The position numbers were made by a program, and so were the translations under genes. DNA of 64,000 nt. It comes from Lichenicola cladoniae. Lineage in GTDB: Bacteria > Pseudomonadota > Alphaproteobacteria > Acetobacterales > Acetobacteraceae. This document shows positions 1-9,372 of the stretch, one piece after another. Position 1 is the stretch's first letter, and the number at the start of each line of letters is the position of its first letter. Under the pieces are notes generated by a model. It made no database searches and had not been told where the DNA came from. It worked only from the letters and a program-made list of their open reading frames with translations. Location: the NCBI RefSeq assembly GCF_013201075.1, contig NZ_CP053708.1:177001-241000 (forward strand), given 5' to 3'.

Positions 1-2907
1 GATGGCCAACGATAGCGGTAACAGGGTCAGGACTGCAGCGAGCGTCGTCATGGTAATCGGGCGCAGCCGCGTCCGGCTGGAAAGCCTCAGGGCCTCGCGC
101 GGCTGCATCATGCCGGAAAGGGCCGCGTATTCCGAGACGTAGAAAATTGCCATTTCGGTACTGATGCCGACAACCATCGTCGTGCCCATCAGCGCAGTGA
201 TGTTGAGTTCGACGCCGGTCAGCCAGAGAGCAACGAACACCGCCACGGTCGACAGGATGGAGCAGGCCATGATGATCAGCGGGATCAGGAAGCCGCCATA
301 CAGAAACATCAGCAAAAGCAGCTCGGCAAGTAGTGCGGCGCAGAATACGCGCAGCAATCCGGCGAACGCGATCTGCTGCTGTTGGTAGACGCCACCAAGT
401 GTATAGCGCATCGCGGCCGGCAGCAGTCCCGGTTTTGCCAGGACGTTCTGTATATCGGCGATTGCCGCTCCGATGCCACGGTTCTGGATTCGACCGGTGA
501 TCGCGATCATCGGTTGCAGGTTCTCACGAGAGATCTGCGGCTGACCGATCACCGGCGCGATGGTCGCCACCCGGCTGAGCGGAAATATGTGTCCGTCCGG
601 GGCTCGGATCGCCAATGCCGCAAGGCTGTCCTCGCGCAACCTCTGTGCCCCGGCGATCCGGACGCGCACACCGACACTCTTGGTCGGGAGGACCAGGAAG
701 GTCGCGATCGATCCGGTCAGGGCATCATTTGCCTGCTGCGTGACCATGATCGGCGTCATTCCCTCCAGCCCGACCTTGACTGGATCGAGCCGGATATCGA
801 GCGCGTCTCCTGCCAGCTGGACCCCGTCATGCACCTCGACGACGCCCGCCAGCTTGCCGATCGCGGCAGCAACCGCCTTCGCCACCGGGATGAGTTGCCG
901 CGTGCTCTCGCCGAAAAGCTTCACCTCGATCGGCTGCGGCGCGCCGGCGAGATCCCCGATGAGATCCTCCATCCGCTGGGCGGCATCGACCTGGATACCC
1001 GGAACCTGCGACTTAACCTTCGCCAGAAGGTCCGCCATGATCACCGGCGTCGAGCGCGCATGACTATCTTTCAACCGGACGAAGTAGTCGCCGTGATAGC
1101 TCTGGTTGAGGTCGCCCCCGAGACCGGTGCCAAGCCGGCGCGAAAAGGTATCCAGCTCCGGCATCGCCAGCAGCATCGCGTCGACCTGCGCCATCTCGCG
1201 ATCGGTCTCGGTCAGCGACGTTCCCGGTGCGGAATAATAGTCCATGACGAAACCACCCTCGTCGACTTTTGGCATGAAGCCCGTCGGCACGCGGTGGTAG
1301 GCAATCCAGCCAGCCGCCAGCAGCACCGCCAATGCCGGCAGCAGAAGCCAGGGCTGCGCGAACAGGCGGGTCAGCAGCCAGCCATGGGTTCGATCGAGCC
1401 AACCGCGCCCGGTCGTTCCTGGATCGTGCCAGCGCGTGAAATCGACCAGCGAGCGCGCCAGCAGCGGCACAACCAGCGCAGTCATTGCGTAGGACACGAT
1501 GAGTGCCGACCCCATGGTGACGGACAGCGCCATCGAAAATGCGCCGGTCACGCCGCTCAGGAAGCCGAGCGGAACGAACACGATCAGCGTCGCCAAAGAA
1601 GAGCCGGCCAGCGGCCGCAGGAACCTGTGCGCCGCCGGGAGCACGTCCTCCCGCGACCGAGCCTCCCGCGCGATATGCTCGATCATCACGATCACGTCGT
1701 CGATCAGCAGCCCGACTGCGGCTGCGATCCCGCCCAGCGTCATGATGTTGAAGCTCATGCCCAGCAGTTCGAGCGGAATGATGGTCACGGCCAGTGTCCC
1801 GACGACCGCGATGCAGGCGATCAGGGTCATCCGCCAGCTGCGCAGGAAGCCCATCAGCACGAGGGCCGCCAGCACCAGGCCGATCAGCACCGCATCGCGT
1901 ACGCTCGCCGCGGAGCGGTTGACGAGCTGGCTCTGATCATACCAGGTCACCAGCCGCACGCCGGCCGGAAGCCCGAACCTCGACAACCGGCCCCGCACCG
2001 CTGCTGCTATCGAAACGGCATTCCCATCCGGCTGTTCATAGATGTCGAGCAGGACCGCCGCATGTGTGTCCTCGGTGACCCGCACCCATTGCGGCACCAC
2101 GCCCTCTGCAACGCTGGCCACGTCGCGCACCCGGACCAAACCGGTCGAGCCGGCGCGTACGACCAGGGCGCCGATCGTGGCGGCGTCGGTCGGGCTGCTG
2201 TCGGCGATCGCCAGGAACAGCTTGTCGCGATCCTGAAGCTGTCCCACCGCTTGCAGCACGCTGTTGTCGCCGATCGTCCTCGCCAGATCGGCCAGTGTCA
2301 GGCCATAGGTGGCAAGCCGGTGCGCATCGGTCTGAACCTCGATCTCGGCCGTGTCGCCGCCTTCGACCGATACCCTCGCCAGCCCGGCGATCGAGGATAG
2401 CAACGGCACTATTTGAAGCGTTGCCAGATCGCGCAAGGCAACGGGATCGGCGGCCAGCGGCGTCTGGCCCCGGGGTCCGGCGCTCGGCACCAGCGCGAAG
2501 GACATGATCGGATAGACGGTCGGATCCATGCGCCGGACCCTGTAGCCGGTGCCGGCGGGCAGGGTCGGAACCACCTGTGCGATCGCTGCCTGCACCAGCA
2601 GGGTAGCGGCGATCATGTCCCGGCCCCAGCCGAAATCGACGGAGATCTGTGCCGATCCGCGCGTGCTCTGGGAGCGGACCGACTGGACCCCGGGGACTGT
2701 CCGGACCGCCTGCTCGACCGGTGCCGTCAGCAGCAGGGCCGTCTGCTCGGCCGAGCGGCTCCCGGCGTCGAGATCGACGACGACGCGCGGGAACGCCACT
2801 TGGGGAAACAGCCCGACCGGCAGCGACAGCGCGGCGATCGCACCGGCGACAGCAAGCGCCAGTGCCAGGACGAGGAGGGTGGGGCCGTTCCGTGCGGTGA
2901 AGCTCAC
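1..2907 (-). CDS. RND efflux permease, HAE1-like (3' end outside window)
   Basis: Inner-membrane proton-driven pump subunit of a tripartite efflux system. The minus strand is open in one frame from about 2907 to the left edge (969 codons), so an estimated 60-80 C-terminal residues of a roughly 1040-residue RND protein are missing. The N-terminus has the usual first membrane helix followed by a VGLFPQVAFPRV stretch and the AEQT...PVEQAV porter segment. The TM4 signature reads GLLIDDVIVMIEH, with the paired aspartates of HAE1-type pumps. Near the edge come LTGVELNITALMG and ITMTTLAAVLTLLPLSLAI, typical of the late membrane helices. The start is a GTG at 2905-2907; an in-frame GTG at 2917-2919 is the alternative. 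It is last in a four-gene leftward unit with its adaptor and outer-membrane factor. The substrate cannot be read from the sequence. Confidence 0.9.
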   Translation of the reverse strand, partial: MSFTARNGPTLLVLALALAVAGAIAALSLPVGLFPQVAFPRVVVDLDAGSRSAEQTALLLTAPVEQAVRTVPGVQSVRSQSTRGSAQISVDFGWGRDMIAATLLVQAAIAQVVPTLPAGTGYRVRRMDPTVYPIMSFALVPSAGPRGQTPLAADPVALRDLATLQIVPLLSSIAGLARVSVEGGDTAEIEVQTDAHRLATYGLTLADLARTIGDNSVLQAVGQLQDRDKLFLAIADSSPTDAATIGALVVRAGSTGLVRVRDVASVAEGVVPQWVRVTEDTHAAVLLDIYEQPDGNAVSIAAAVRGRLSRFGLPAGVRLVTWYDQSQLVNRSAASVRDAVLIGLVLAALVLMGFLRSWRMTLIACIAVVGTLAVTIIPLELLGMSFNIMTLGGIAAAVGLLIDDVIVMIEHIAREARSREDVLPAAHRFLRPLAGSSLATLIVFVPLGFLSGVTGAFSMALSVTMGSALIVSYAMTALVVPLLARSLVDFTRWHDPGTTGRGWLDRTHGWLLTRLFAQPWLLLPALAVLLAAGWIAYHRVPTGFMPKVDEGGFVMDYYSAPGTSLTETDREMAQVDAMLLAMPELDTFSRRLGTGLGGDLNQSYHGDYFVRLKDSHARSTPVIMADLLAKVKSQVPGIQVDAAQRMEDLIGDLAGAPQPIEVKLFGESTRQLIPVAKAVAAAIGKLAGVVEVHDGVQLAGDALDIRLDPVKVGLEGMTPIMVTQQANDALTGSIATFLVLPTKSVGVRVRIAGAQRLREDSLAALAIRAPDGHIFPLSRVATIAPVIGQPQISRENLQPMIAITGRIQNRGIGAAIADIQNVLAKPGLLPAAMRYTLGGVYQQQQIAFAGLLRVFCAALLAELLLLMFLYGGFLIPLIIMACSILSTVAVFVALWLTGVELNITALMGTTMVVGISTEMAIFYVSEYAALSGMMQPREALRLSSRTRLRPITMTTLAAVLTLLPLSLAI

Positions 2908-2998
2908 CGGGCACAGCACAATGGGCAATGGGCCTGCATAGGCCAGGCCCGTAGAATTGCCAGTTCGTCAGCCGGGAAAAGCAGGGGCACGAAGCATG

Positions 2999-4033
2999 TC
3001 ATGGCGCCGCCTCGCGGAAGTCGGCGCCATCGGACAACTGGTAGGCACCATCCACGATAATCCTCGCGGACGGGCTGAGCGCGCCGGAGACGATGTCGAC
3101 GTTGCCGCGCGTGGCAAGGACCTTCACCGGAACGCGCGCTGCCTTCCTGCCCAGCGACTGGAACAGGTAGGTTCCGGCAGCGTCCTGCAGCACCGCATCA
3201 TGCGGTGCGCGCCAGCCTTGCAGCATGCCCACGGCAATCTGAGCGGTGTAGTCGGCGCCGGGCAGCACGTCCGCCGGCGCGACCGCAAGATCGGTATTCA
3301 CCAGGCGCGTGCGGGGGTTGAGGATCGCGTCGAACCGCAGCACCCGGCCGGCGACGGGCGTACCGCCGGCGACCGGCATGATCGTCGCGGTCTGGCCCAC
3401 GCGAAGCTGGAGCCGCCGCGCCGGGTCGACCCCAACCGTGACCACGATGCCGCCGCTCGACATGATCGTGGCCAGTGCGGCCCCGGCTGCCAGACGGTCG
3501 CCCTGGCTGACCGGAATGGTCAGGACAGTACCGTCGGCTGGTGCCGAGATCGTCCGGTTCGCCTGATCGGCGCCGGTGCGTTTGAGCGCATCCACGGCTG
3601 CCTGCGCGTCGGCCAGAGCCTTGTCCGCCTGGTCGAGCTGGTCTCGTGTCCCCAGGTGATGCGTGAGCAGCAGGACCATGTGCGCGCGTTGCTGTGCTGC
3701 CAGCACCGATCCGGTGCGGGCCTGCTCCCATGCCTGGCGCGCAGCCGGCGATTGTTCCCAATCCAGCAGCGGCGCGCCACGGACCACCGCCTGGCCCGGG
3801 CTGGCGAGGATACGAACCACGCGTCCCGGTTCCATGACGCTGATCGTCTGTGTGCCGCTCGAGGCCGACCTCGCGGTGCCATAGGCCTCGATCAGATCGG
3901 CAACGCTGATCGACCGGGTCGCGACCGTGGTTGCGAGAACGCCCGACGCTGGACCATCGGCCGCGCGGGCCGAGATGGACGCCATCATCAGGCAGCAGAG
4001 GATCATGGCAGCGCCGCACTGTCGCGATGTCAT
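2999..4033 (-). CDS. RND efflux periplasmic adaptor (HlyD/MFP family)
   Basis: Membrane-fusion protein of 344 residues linking the inner-membrane pump (1-2907) to the outer-membrane factor (4030-5364). It starts with an export signal ending near SARAADG. Next come a biotinyl-lipoyl half (residues about 55-90, GRVVRILASPGQAVVRG), a short helical hairpin (about 95-160), the second lipoyl half (ISAPADGTVLTIPVSQGD) and beta-barrel/membrane-proximal domains up to the C-terminus. Its start codon overlaps the stop of the upstream outer-membrane factor by 4 bases, so the two are translationally coupled. A gap of about 90 bases separates it from the pump gene. Family assignment is firm; substrate is unknown. 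Confidence 0.92.
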   Translation of the reverse strand: MTSRQCGAAMILCCLMMASISARAADGPASGVLATTVATRSISVADLIEAYGTARSASSGTQTISVMEPGRVVRILASPGQAVVRGAPLLDWEQSPAARQAWEQARTGSVLAAQQRAHMVLLLTHHLGTRDQLDQADKALADAQAAVDALKRTGADQANRTISAPADGTVLTIPVSQGDRLAAGAALATIMSSGGIVVTVGVDPARRLQLRVGQTATIMPVAGGTPVAGRVLRFDAILNPRTRLVNTDLAVAPADVLPGADYTAQIAVGMLQGWRAPHDAVLQDAAGTYLFQSLGRKAARVPVKVLATRGNVDIVSGALSPSARIIVDGAYQLSDGADFREAAP

Positions 4034-5364
4034 GGTATGGCGGTCGTGGTTGTGTTCATGCCGATACCGGCGAGCGTCTCGACCGCGACCTGCTGCTCGA
4101 GCCGGATCTGCTCGAGCGCTACCAGTTCGCTCTCGCGTGTGAAGCGCGCGGTCAGCAGGTCCGTTTGCGCCTGCGGATCGAGCAGGCCGGCCAGGTCCTG
4201 TCGCGCGGCGGCATCCGAGGCCGCCCGGACCGCGGGGAGCGCTGCACGCGCGGCCTCGATCTGGCTGCCCAGCTGGACCAGCTCGTCCAGCCGTGCCGCC
4301 ACTTCCCCGTCTGCCGCGGCGATTCGCGCGGCATACTCGTCCCGCAGCTGCTGTCGCGAGGTCCGCGCAATGGCGATGTTGCCCTGTCCACGGTCAAAGA
4401 TCGGCAACTCGAAGGTAAGCTGCGGACCGATCCCGCGGACGTTGCTATTGTCGCTGCCGCCGCTCGCACCGAAGCTGACGTTGGGAAACTGCAACAGGAT
4501 GGCGGTGCGCAGCTTCTGGTTGGCAGCTTCGTAGCCCCAACGCAGCGCCAGAAGGTCCGGGCGGCGTCGCGGCAGTCCGGGCAGGGCGGCCCGCAGTGCC
4601 TGCATGTCGAGCCGCGGCAGCTCGACTCTATCTGCCAGAGGCAGTGGAGCATCCGGCTGCAGGCCGAGGAGGGCGGCAAGCTGGTGACGCTGCTGCAACT
4701 GCAGGCGGCCGGCAGCGCGAAGTTGTCCCTGCGTGCCTGCCAGCGTCGCCAGGTCCGGTGCCAGCATGGCGTAGGTGGCATCTCCGGCATCGAGGGCGAT
4801 CTGCTGCCGGGCCACGCGCCGCGTCAGCAGGGCGCTCAGGTCGTGCAGCAGGCCGAGCGTGTCGTTTTCCTCGATCAGCTGTACCGCCAGCAGCCTGGCC
4901 TGACCGACCACCTGCCATTCCTGCCACAGGATCTGCGCGTCGACCTGATGCAGTCCGGCTTTGGCCGCGCGCTCGGCGGATGGACGCAGGATCAGCGAGC
5001 GCAGGTCCTGCGTCAGTCCGGCATTCCAGGCGGTTGTGACACCCGGCCCGGCCAGAGTCGGGGTAGCGGACAGGCTTCCCTGCGGGTTCGGAAGAAGCCC
5101 CGCCTGCAGAAGCTGGGCATCGGCGATCCCATGCCGGATGCGGATCGCCTTGAGGTCGGGATTATTCAGCACCGCCAGGCGGGCGACGGTCTCGACGTCC
5201 AGATATGGCGGCAACGGCCGATCATGCCGAAGTGACGCGATGCCGGGTGCGAGCAGCGGTGTTTCCGGCAGGGGCAGGGGCGCATAGCGGGCGCAGCCGG
5301 CCAGCGCGATCGCCACCGCCAGGGAGCAGGCTCTCCGACCCGAGCGTATGATCCGTCGCTTCAA
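4030..5364 (-). CDS. TolC/CzcC-family outer-membrane efflux lipoprotein
   Basis: Outer-membrane channel component of the efflux system, 444 residues. The N-terminus has an arginine-rich start, a hydrophobic stretch and an LAGC lipobox around residues 21-24, so it is probably a lipoprotein. The body shows the duplicated long helical architecture of outer-membrane factors: VARLAVLNNPDLKAIR near residue 60, glutamine/alanine-rich coiled coil, and FPNVSFGASGG and ELPIFDRGQGN in the second repeat. It overlaps the adaptor gene downstream by 4 bases and the beta-propeller gene upstream by 4 bases. Gene order propeller-OMF-adaptor-pump on one strand implies a single transcript. Confidence 0.9.
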   Translation of the reverse strand: MKRRIIRSGRRACSLAVAIALAGCARYAPLPLPETPLLAPGIASLRHDRPLPPYLDVETVARLAVLNNPDLKAIRIRHGIADAQLLQAGLLPNPQGSLSATPTLAGPGVTTAWNAGLTQDLRSLILRPSAERAAKAGLHQVDAQILWQEWQVVGQARLLAVQLIEENDTLGLLHDLSALLTRRVARQQIALDAGDATYAMLAPDLATLAGTQGQLRAAGRLQLQQRHQLAALLGLQPDAPLPLADRVELPRLDMQALRAALPGLPRRRPDLLALRWGYEAANQKLRTAILLQFPNVSFGASGGSDNSNVRGIGPQLTFELPIFDRGQGNIAIARTSRQQLRDEYAARIAAADGEVAARLDELVQLGSQIEAARAALPAVRAASDAAARQDLAGLLDPQAQTDLLTARFTRESELVALEQIRLEQQVAVETLAGIGMNTTTTAIP

Positions 5365-6395
5365 TGCGTGTCGACCACCAGCACACCGAAGCTGCCCGGC
5401 ACCAGCGTCGGTGTGCCGGTGGTCCTGTCCATCCGGCCATAGGGCAGGTAGACGTACTGAGTTTTCGGGTCATAGGCGCCGGTCCGGGCCCCCGGCCTGG
5501 TGCTGAATACCCTGGACACGTGCGGCCCGCCTGCGAACGAGATCTCGGACAGCGTTCCGTTTCCGCCGCCTGGAATGAACACCCGGTCATGCACGCGATC
5601 GACTATCACCGCGTCCGGATGTGGTCCGACCGCCAGCCGCGCGCGTTCCACTCCGTCGTCGCCCACTATCTCCGCAACCCCGTTGCTGCAGACCGACACC
5701 AGCACCCGGTGGGACGCGACATAGGCGAGCCCGGTCGGGCCCTCGCACCCGGCGAGCTTGTAGCGTGCAACGACCGCGCCTTCTGAAAGGCCGATCACCG
5801 CGATCTCGTTGCGATCCTCCACGTTGACGAACAGCCGTCCGGATCCATCGAGCACCGGCGCTTCCAACGCGCCACCGACCTGGATCGTGCCGGCTACATG
5901 CGACGAACGACCCACGTCGATGCGCGTGATGCTGCCGCTTTTTCCGTTCATCACCAGCACCTGGCCGGTTGCGCGATCGAGCACGGCTCCGTCCGGCTTG
6001 CTGCCGGTCTTCAACGTGTCCAGCAGCAGGCCGCTCTCGTCGTCGACGATCGTCGCCGTGTTGTCGTCGCCGTTGGTCAGCAGAAGGCGATGATACGGCA
6101 CCGGCAATACCGAGTGCACGTGCCGGCCCGACGTCAGGACAGGCCCGGCCCGGTTGGTGGCCAAGTTTACGGTATCGACGCCGGCCATCCTCGCGACCAG
6201 CAGCCGGCCCCCCGCTGCATCGACCGTTGCATAGTCCCAGCCACCGCCGGCGTCCCCGAGATGCAGGTCCGCCACAATGCGCGATGGAATTGCGGCAGGT
6301 ATCGGGGACGGACCCGCTAGAGTGGAGGCACGCCCCATCGGCGCCAGAACAACGACGAGCAGCGACATCGATATGGCTGCCAATCGCGAGCGCAT
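5361..6395 (-). CDS. YncE-like beta-propeller protein, exported
   Basis: Predicted periplasmic seven-bladed beta-propeller of the YncE/40-residue-repeat type (344 residues). The ATG at 6393-6395 places a clean signal peptide (MRSRLAAISMSLLVVVLAP) at the N-terminus. An in-frame TTG at 6495-6497 would add 34 residues lacking signal character, so the ATG is preferred. Repeats such as GGRLLVARM, HRLLLTNGDDNTATIVD, TGQVLVMNGKSGSITRIDV and HRVLVSVCSNG recur at blade spacing. It is the first gene of the leftward efflux operon, with a 4-base overlap to the outer-membrane factor gene. Propellers of this kind often bind ligands or proteins in the periplasm. Its job beside an RND pump is not established; sensing or substrate capture is only a guess. 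Confidence 0.85.
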   Translation of the reverse strand: MRSRLAAISMSLLVVVLAPMGRASTLAGPSPIPAAIPSRIVADLHLGDAGGGWDYATVDAAGGRLLVARMAGVDTVNLATNRAGPVLTSGRHVHSVLPVPYHRLLLTNGDDNTATIVDDESGLLLDTLKTGSKPDGAVLDRATGQVLVMNGKSGSITRIDVGRSSHVAGTIQVGGALEAPVLDGSGRLFVNVEDRNEIAVIGLSEGAVVARYKLAGCEGPTGLAYVASHRVLVSVCSNGVAEIVGDDGVERARLAVGPHPDAVIVDRVHDRVFIPGGGNGTLSEISFAGGPHVSRVFSTRPGARTGAYDPKTQYVYLPYGRMDRTTGTPTLVPGSFGVLVVDTH

Positions 6396-6509
6396 CCGGG
6401 TGCTGGCACGCGGCTCGGGTGATATTTCATTCGTCAGGCCCACGTCCGGAGATCTCCATGGCGGCGGGAGATTGACCGGGCTGGGTATCGGCGCCAATGA
6501 GGTTAGAGA

Positions 6510-6523
6510 TTGTTGATCAACAA
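6510..6523. promoter_or_regulatory. Perfect 14-bp palindrome in divergent promoter region
   Basis: The 164-bp interval between the leftward efflux operon (start 6395) and the rightward response-regulator gene (start 6560) contains TTGTTGATCAACAA, a perfect palindrome centred on GATC. Its position between divergent transcripts suits an operator for the adjacent OmpR-family regulator or another dimeric regulator. OmpR-type proteins more often bind direct repeats, so the ligand is uncertain. Confidence 0.35.
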
Positions 6524-6559
6524 CTTGACGATCATGGCCGTGTGGGCCGGATAGGCATC

Positions 6560-7240
6560 ATGCGCCTGCTGCTGATCGAGGATGATTCCGAAACCGCCGC
6601 CTACATTGTCGAGGGCCTGCGGGAACTCACACATGATCTGCATGTCGCCGTCGATGGCCGCGGTGGCCTCGCCCGCGCGAGCGCCGAGACCTGGGATGTA
6701 ATCATCCTCGACCGTATGCTGCCCGGGCTGGACGGGTTGTCCGTCCTCCGCCGGCTCCGTGCGACGGGGGTGGAAACTCCCGTGCTTTTCCTGACGACCC
6801 TGGATGGCATCAACGATCGTGTGGCCGGCCTCGATGCCGGGGCCGACGACTACATGGTCAAGCCGTTTGCGTTGGCCGAGCTTGCTGCGCGTCTTGCCGC
6901 CATCATCAGACGGCGCCAGCCGCCTGCACCGACGGTCAGCATGCAGGTCTCGGATCTCGAAATGAACCTGCTGACCCGAAGCGTATTCCGGGCTGGACGG
7001 GCGGTTATTCTCCAACCACGCGAATTCCGGCTGCTTGAATTCCTGATGCAGCGCGAAGGGGAGGTGGTCACCCGAACCATGCTGCTCGAGCATGTTTGGG
7101 AGTTTTACTTCGACCCCAACACCAATATTGTCGAAAGCCACATCAGCCGCCTGCGCGACAAGCTCGGGCGTGACCAGCTCGAGCTGATCCATACGGTGCG
7201 CGGCGCCGGATATGTGCTGCAGAAACCTTCAATTGGCTGA
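6560..7240 (+). CDS. OmpR/PhoB-family response regulator
   Basis: Two-component transcription factor of 226 residues. The receiver domain begins MRLLLIEDD with acidic residues 7-9, the phospho-acceptor aspartate is D51 (VIILDRMLPG), and the conserved KPF lysine follows GADDYMV. The C-terminal winged helix includes LQPREFRLLEFLM and the end motif DKLGRDQLELIHTVRGAGYVL. The ATG at 6560 gives the canonical receiver start; an in-frame ATG at 6497 would add a non-homologous 21-residue leader. It overlaps the histidine-kinase gene by 29 bases and is divergent from the efflux operon, which it may control. Confidence 0.93.
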   Translation: MRLLLIEDDSETAAYIVEGLRELTHDLHVAVDGRGGLARASAETWDVIILDRMLPGLDGLSVLRRLRATGVETPVLFLTTLDGINDRVAGLDAGADDYMVKPFALAELAARLAAIIRRRQPPAPTVSMQVSDLEMNLLTRSVFRAGRAVILQPREFRLLEFLMQREGEVVTRTMLLEHVWEFYFDPNTNIVESHISRLRDKLGRDQLELIHTVRGAGYVLQKPSIG

Positions 7241-8636
7241 TACCGAAGCCAGCGGGATCAATACCGAACAGGGTCGCAGCTTCGGCTGGCGGTTGACCCA
7301 CAGCTCGTCATTCCGATTGATGATTGTATATGCATCACTCTTCACGATGTCCGTGCTGGTACTCTTCGTCATCATCGGCCTGACCACCGACGGCTTCATG
7401 ACCCGCGAGCTCGATGCGGTCGCGGCCAATGAGCTGACCGAGATCCAGGCCGACGCCGGAGGCACGCGGATGGAGCTGTTGCAGCCTGTCGTCGATGGTC
7501 TCGTCAGGCATGCCCCGGGTTTCTTCTACCTGCTCCAGAGTGCGAGCGGGCACGTGCTGGCGGGCAACATGACGCCGATCGATCCGGTTCCCGGAAAACG
7601 CAGCGTCTCATCACGGCATGGAATAATTCATACGACGGGCGATAGTGAGATCAGGGGGCGGGGCCTGCTTCTTCCGGATGCCGGCTACCTGTTCGTAGGC
7701 AGCAGTGCGCGAGCCCGCGACGAGATGCGTCACTCGCTGCTCGAAGCGTTTCTCTGGAGCATCGGCGCGATCGTAGCGCTCGGGCTCGGGGGTGGCCTGT
7801 TTCTGAGCATGCTGGTCCTGAAGCGGATCGAGGCAATCAGCCTGGCGACGCGCGCCATCATGGCGGGCAAGCTGTCACAACGGATCGCGATCACGGGGTC
7901 CGGCGATGAGCTGGATCATCTATCGGGCAGCCTCAACGCAATGCTGGACCGGATCGAGACCCTGGTGGCTGGTCTCGAACAGATCTCGAACGACATCGCC
8001 CATGATCTGCGCACTCCGCTTACCCGACTACGGCACAGACTCGAACTCGCCCAGGGACGTGCGAGCTCGCCGGAGGAAATGCAGGCGCAGGTCCGTGCTG
8101 CCACCAGCGACGTGGACACGATCCTGGAGACGTTCACGTCACTCCTGCGGATTGCCCAGATCGAGGCCCATGCCGGTGACGCCGGCTTCGCCAGAATAGC
8201 GTTGCAGCCGTTGATCGAGGCTCTACTGGACGCCTACACTCCAGTCGCCGAGCAGAAGCAACAACTGATCAGTGCCGACATTCAATCCGGAATCACGGTG
8301 TATGGCGACCGCACACTGCTTGGACAGCTTCTCGCTAATCTGATCGAGAACGCGCTTCGTCACACCCCTGCCGGCAGCCACATCGCGATCACGGTTGCCA
8401 GCTTCACCAACGGCGTCCAACTCGCCGTTTCGGATGACGGGCCAGGCATTCCGTGTGAACAAACAGCCTACGTGATCCGCCGATTTGCCCGGCTCGACGC
8501 CAGCCGCAACACCCCGGGCACGGGGCTGGGCCTCAGTCTAGTCAAGGCTATAGCCGGTCTGCATCATGCAACTTTGCAGCTGGTCGACAATCATCCGGGC
8601 TTGTCATGCGTGTTGGTTTTCTACCCGGCCCGTTGA
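7212..8636 (+). CDS. Membrane sensor histidine kinase
   Basis: Cognate kinase of the regulator just upstream, 474 residues. The first membrane helix lies near residues 36-60, followed by a periplasmic sensor of about 110 residues. The second helix is near 178-202, then HAMP, a HisKA segment with the phospho-acceptor H264 in DIAHDLRTPLTR, and an HATPase domain with NLIENALRHT (N box), DDGPGIP (G1) and GTGLGLSLVKAI (G2). The ATG at 7212 is inside the regulator gene and lacks an obvious ribosome site; a TTG at 7233 is an alternative. The signal sensed is unknown; an efflux inducer or metal is plausible from context. Confidence 0.9.
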   Translation: MCCRNLQLADTEASGINTEQGRSFGWRLTHSSSFRLMIVYASLFTMSVLVLFVIIGLTTDGFMTRELDAVAANELTEIQADAGGTRMELLQPVVDGLVRHAPGFFYLLQSASGHVLAGNMTPIDPVPGKRSVSSRHGIIHTTGDSEIRGRGLLLPDAGYLFVGSSARARDEMRHSLLEAFLWSIGAIVALGLGGGLFLSMLVLKRIEAISLATRAIMAGKLSQRIAITGSGDELDHLSGSLNAMLDRIETLVAGLEQISNDIAHDLRTPLTRLRHRLELAQGRASSPEEMQAQVRAATSDVDTILETFTSLLRIAQIEAHAGDAGFARIALQPLIEALLDAYTPVAEQKQQLISADIQSGITVYGDRTLLGQLLANLIENALRHTPAGSHIAITVASFTNGVQLAVSDDGPGIPCEQTAYVIRRFARLDASRNTPGTGLGLSLVKAIAGLHHATLQLVDNHPGLSCVLVFYPAR

Positions 8637-8675
8637 CCTTGAAGCTGAAGTACGTTCGCCCGAAGACTTGAGCCC

Positions 8676-9095
8676 TCAGCAGTCTCCGACGGAGCTGTTC
8701 TGATCGATGCTCCGCGCCAGGTCCTCGATCTGACGACGGGCGACTGCGGGCGGAGAGGTACCGACAGCGTAGCTAACAAAGAACGAGCCCCGCGGAGCTT
8801 CACCGGGCGTAAACATACAGGCAAAGACCCGCGCTCCAGGTTTTTCGGCGCCGAGTGGTTGCATCAGCCAAGACCAGTGTCGCCCGGTTACAGGGCGCCG
8901 ATGTTTCTGGCCAAGCCTGGCAATTGCCAGGCTTGTCGATTGCACAAACTCCTTATTGGTGAAACCGGGCGCAGATCCCACCGCGTCGATTACCTCGCTT
9001 CGAGTGACCGAAGCGCGCGTGTCGAAGGCTTGCGGCAGACCGCAGCTTGCCAGAAAACACGCTAGCGGTAGCCAGAGACACCGACCCTGATACAT
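8676..9095 (-). CDS. Small hypothetical lipoprotein
   Basis: A 139-residue protein on the minus strand between the two two-component loci. It starts MYQGRCLWLPLACFLASCG, which combines a short positively charged start, a hydrophobic core and a lipobox (LASC, Cys at residue 18), so it is probably an outer-membrane or periplasmic lipoprotein. The rest is soluble, with FVSYAVGTSPPAVARRQIEDL near the C-terminus. No family is recognised. The clean lipobox and coding-like composition favour a real gene, although it is convergent with the kinase gene (40-base gap) and alone on its strand. Confidence 0.55.
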   Translation of the reverse strand: MYQGRCLWLPLACFLASCGLPQAFDTRASVTRSEVIDAVGSAPGFTNKEFVQSTSLAIARLGQKHRRPVTGRHWSWLMQPLGAEKPGARVFACMFTPGEAPRGSFFVSYAVGTSPPAVARRQIEDLARSIDQNSSVGDC

Positions 9096-9210
9096 CGTTT
9101 CGCGAGTTCCAATCCACGAGCCTGCGGACCGGCATAGTCCGGAAGCATGCAGTAACTCAATTCAATACTGCCAATCGAAGATATCTGGAAGTAAAGCTGT
9201 CGTCAGGATA

Positions 9211-9226
9211 ATGAAGCTGACTTCAT
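9211..9226. promoter_or_regulatory. Inverted repeat upstream of second response regulator
   Basis: ATGAAG-CTGA-CTTCAT forms a 6-bp-armed inverted repeat about 150 bases upstream of the regulator gene at 9373. It lies in a 277-bp AT-richer leader (9096-9372) with no convincing gene. It may be an operator for the metal-type two-component system, but short repeats of this size occur by chance. Confidence 0.2.
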
Positions 9227-9372
9227 AGATCAGGCATTGTAAAAGTGATTGTCTCCGATGCCAAAACTCAGTGTATCGGGGCGGAAGTATCGATATGATA
9301 TTAACCAGATCGGAATGAGCGCAACCTCGGACCGCTCGGGTTCGTAATCCACTCGAATGCAGGCGGGCGGCG

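Noticed and set aside
382-2400. 672-codon plus-strand open frame
   Set aside because: It is antisense to the RND pump gene, is rich in Arg/His/Gln/Asp as expected from complementary GC-rich coding sequence, and has no domain.
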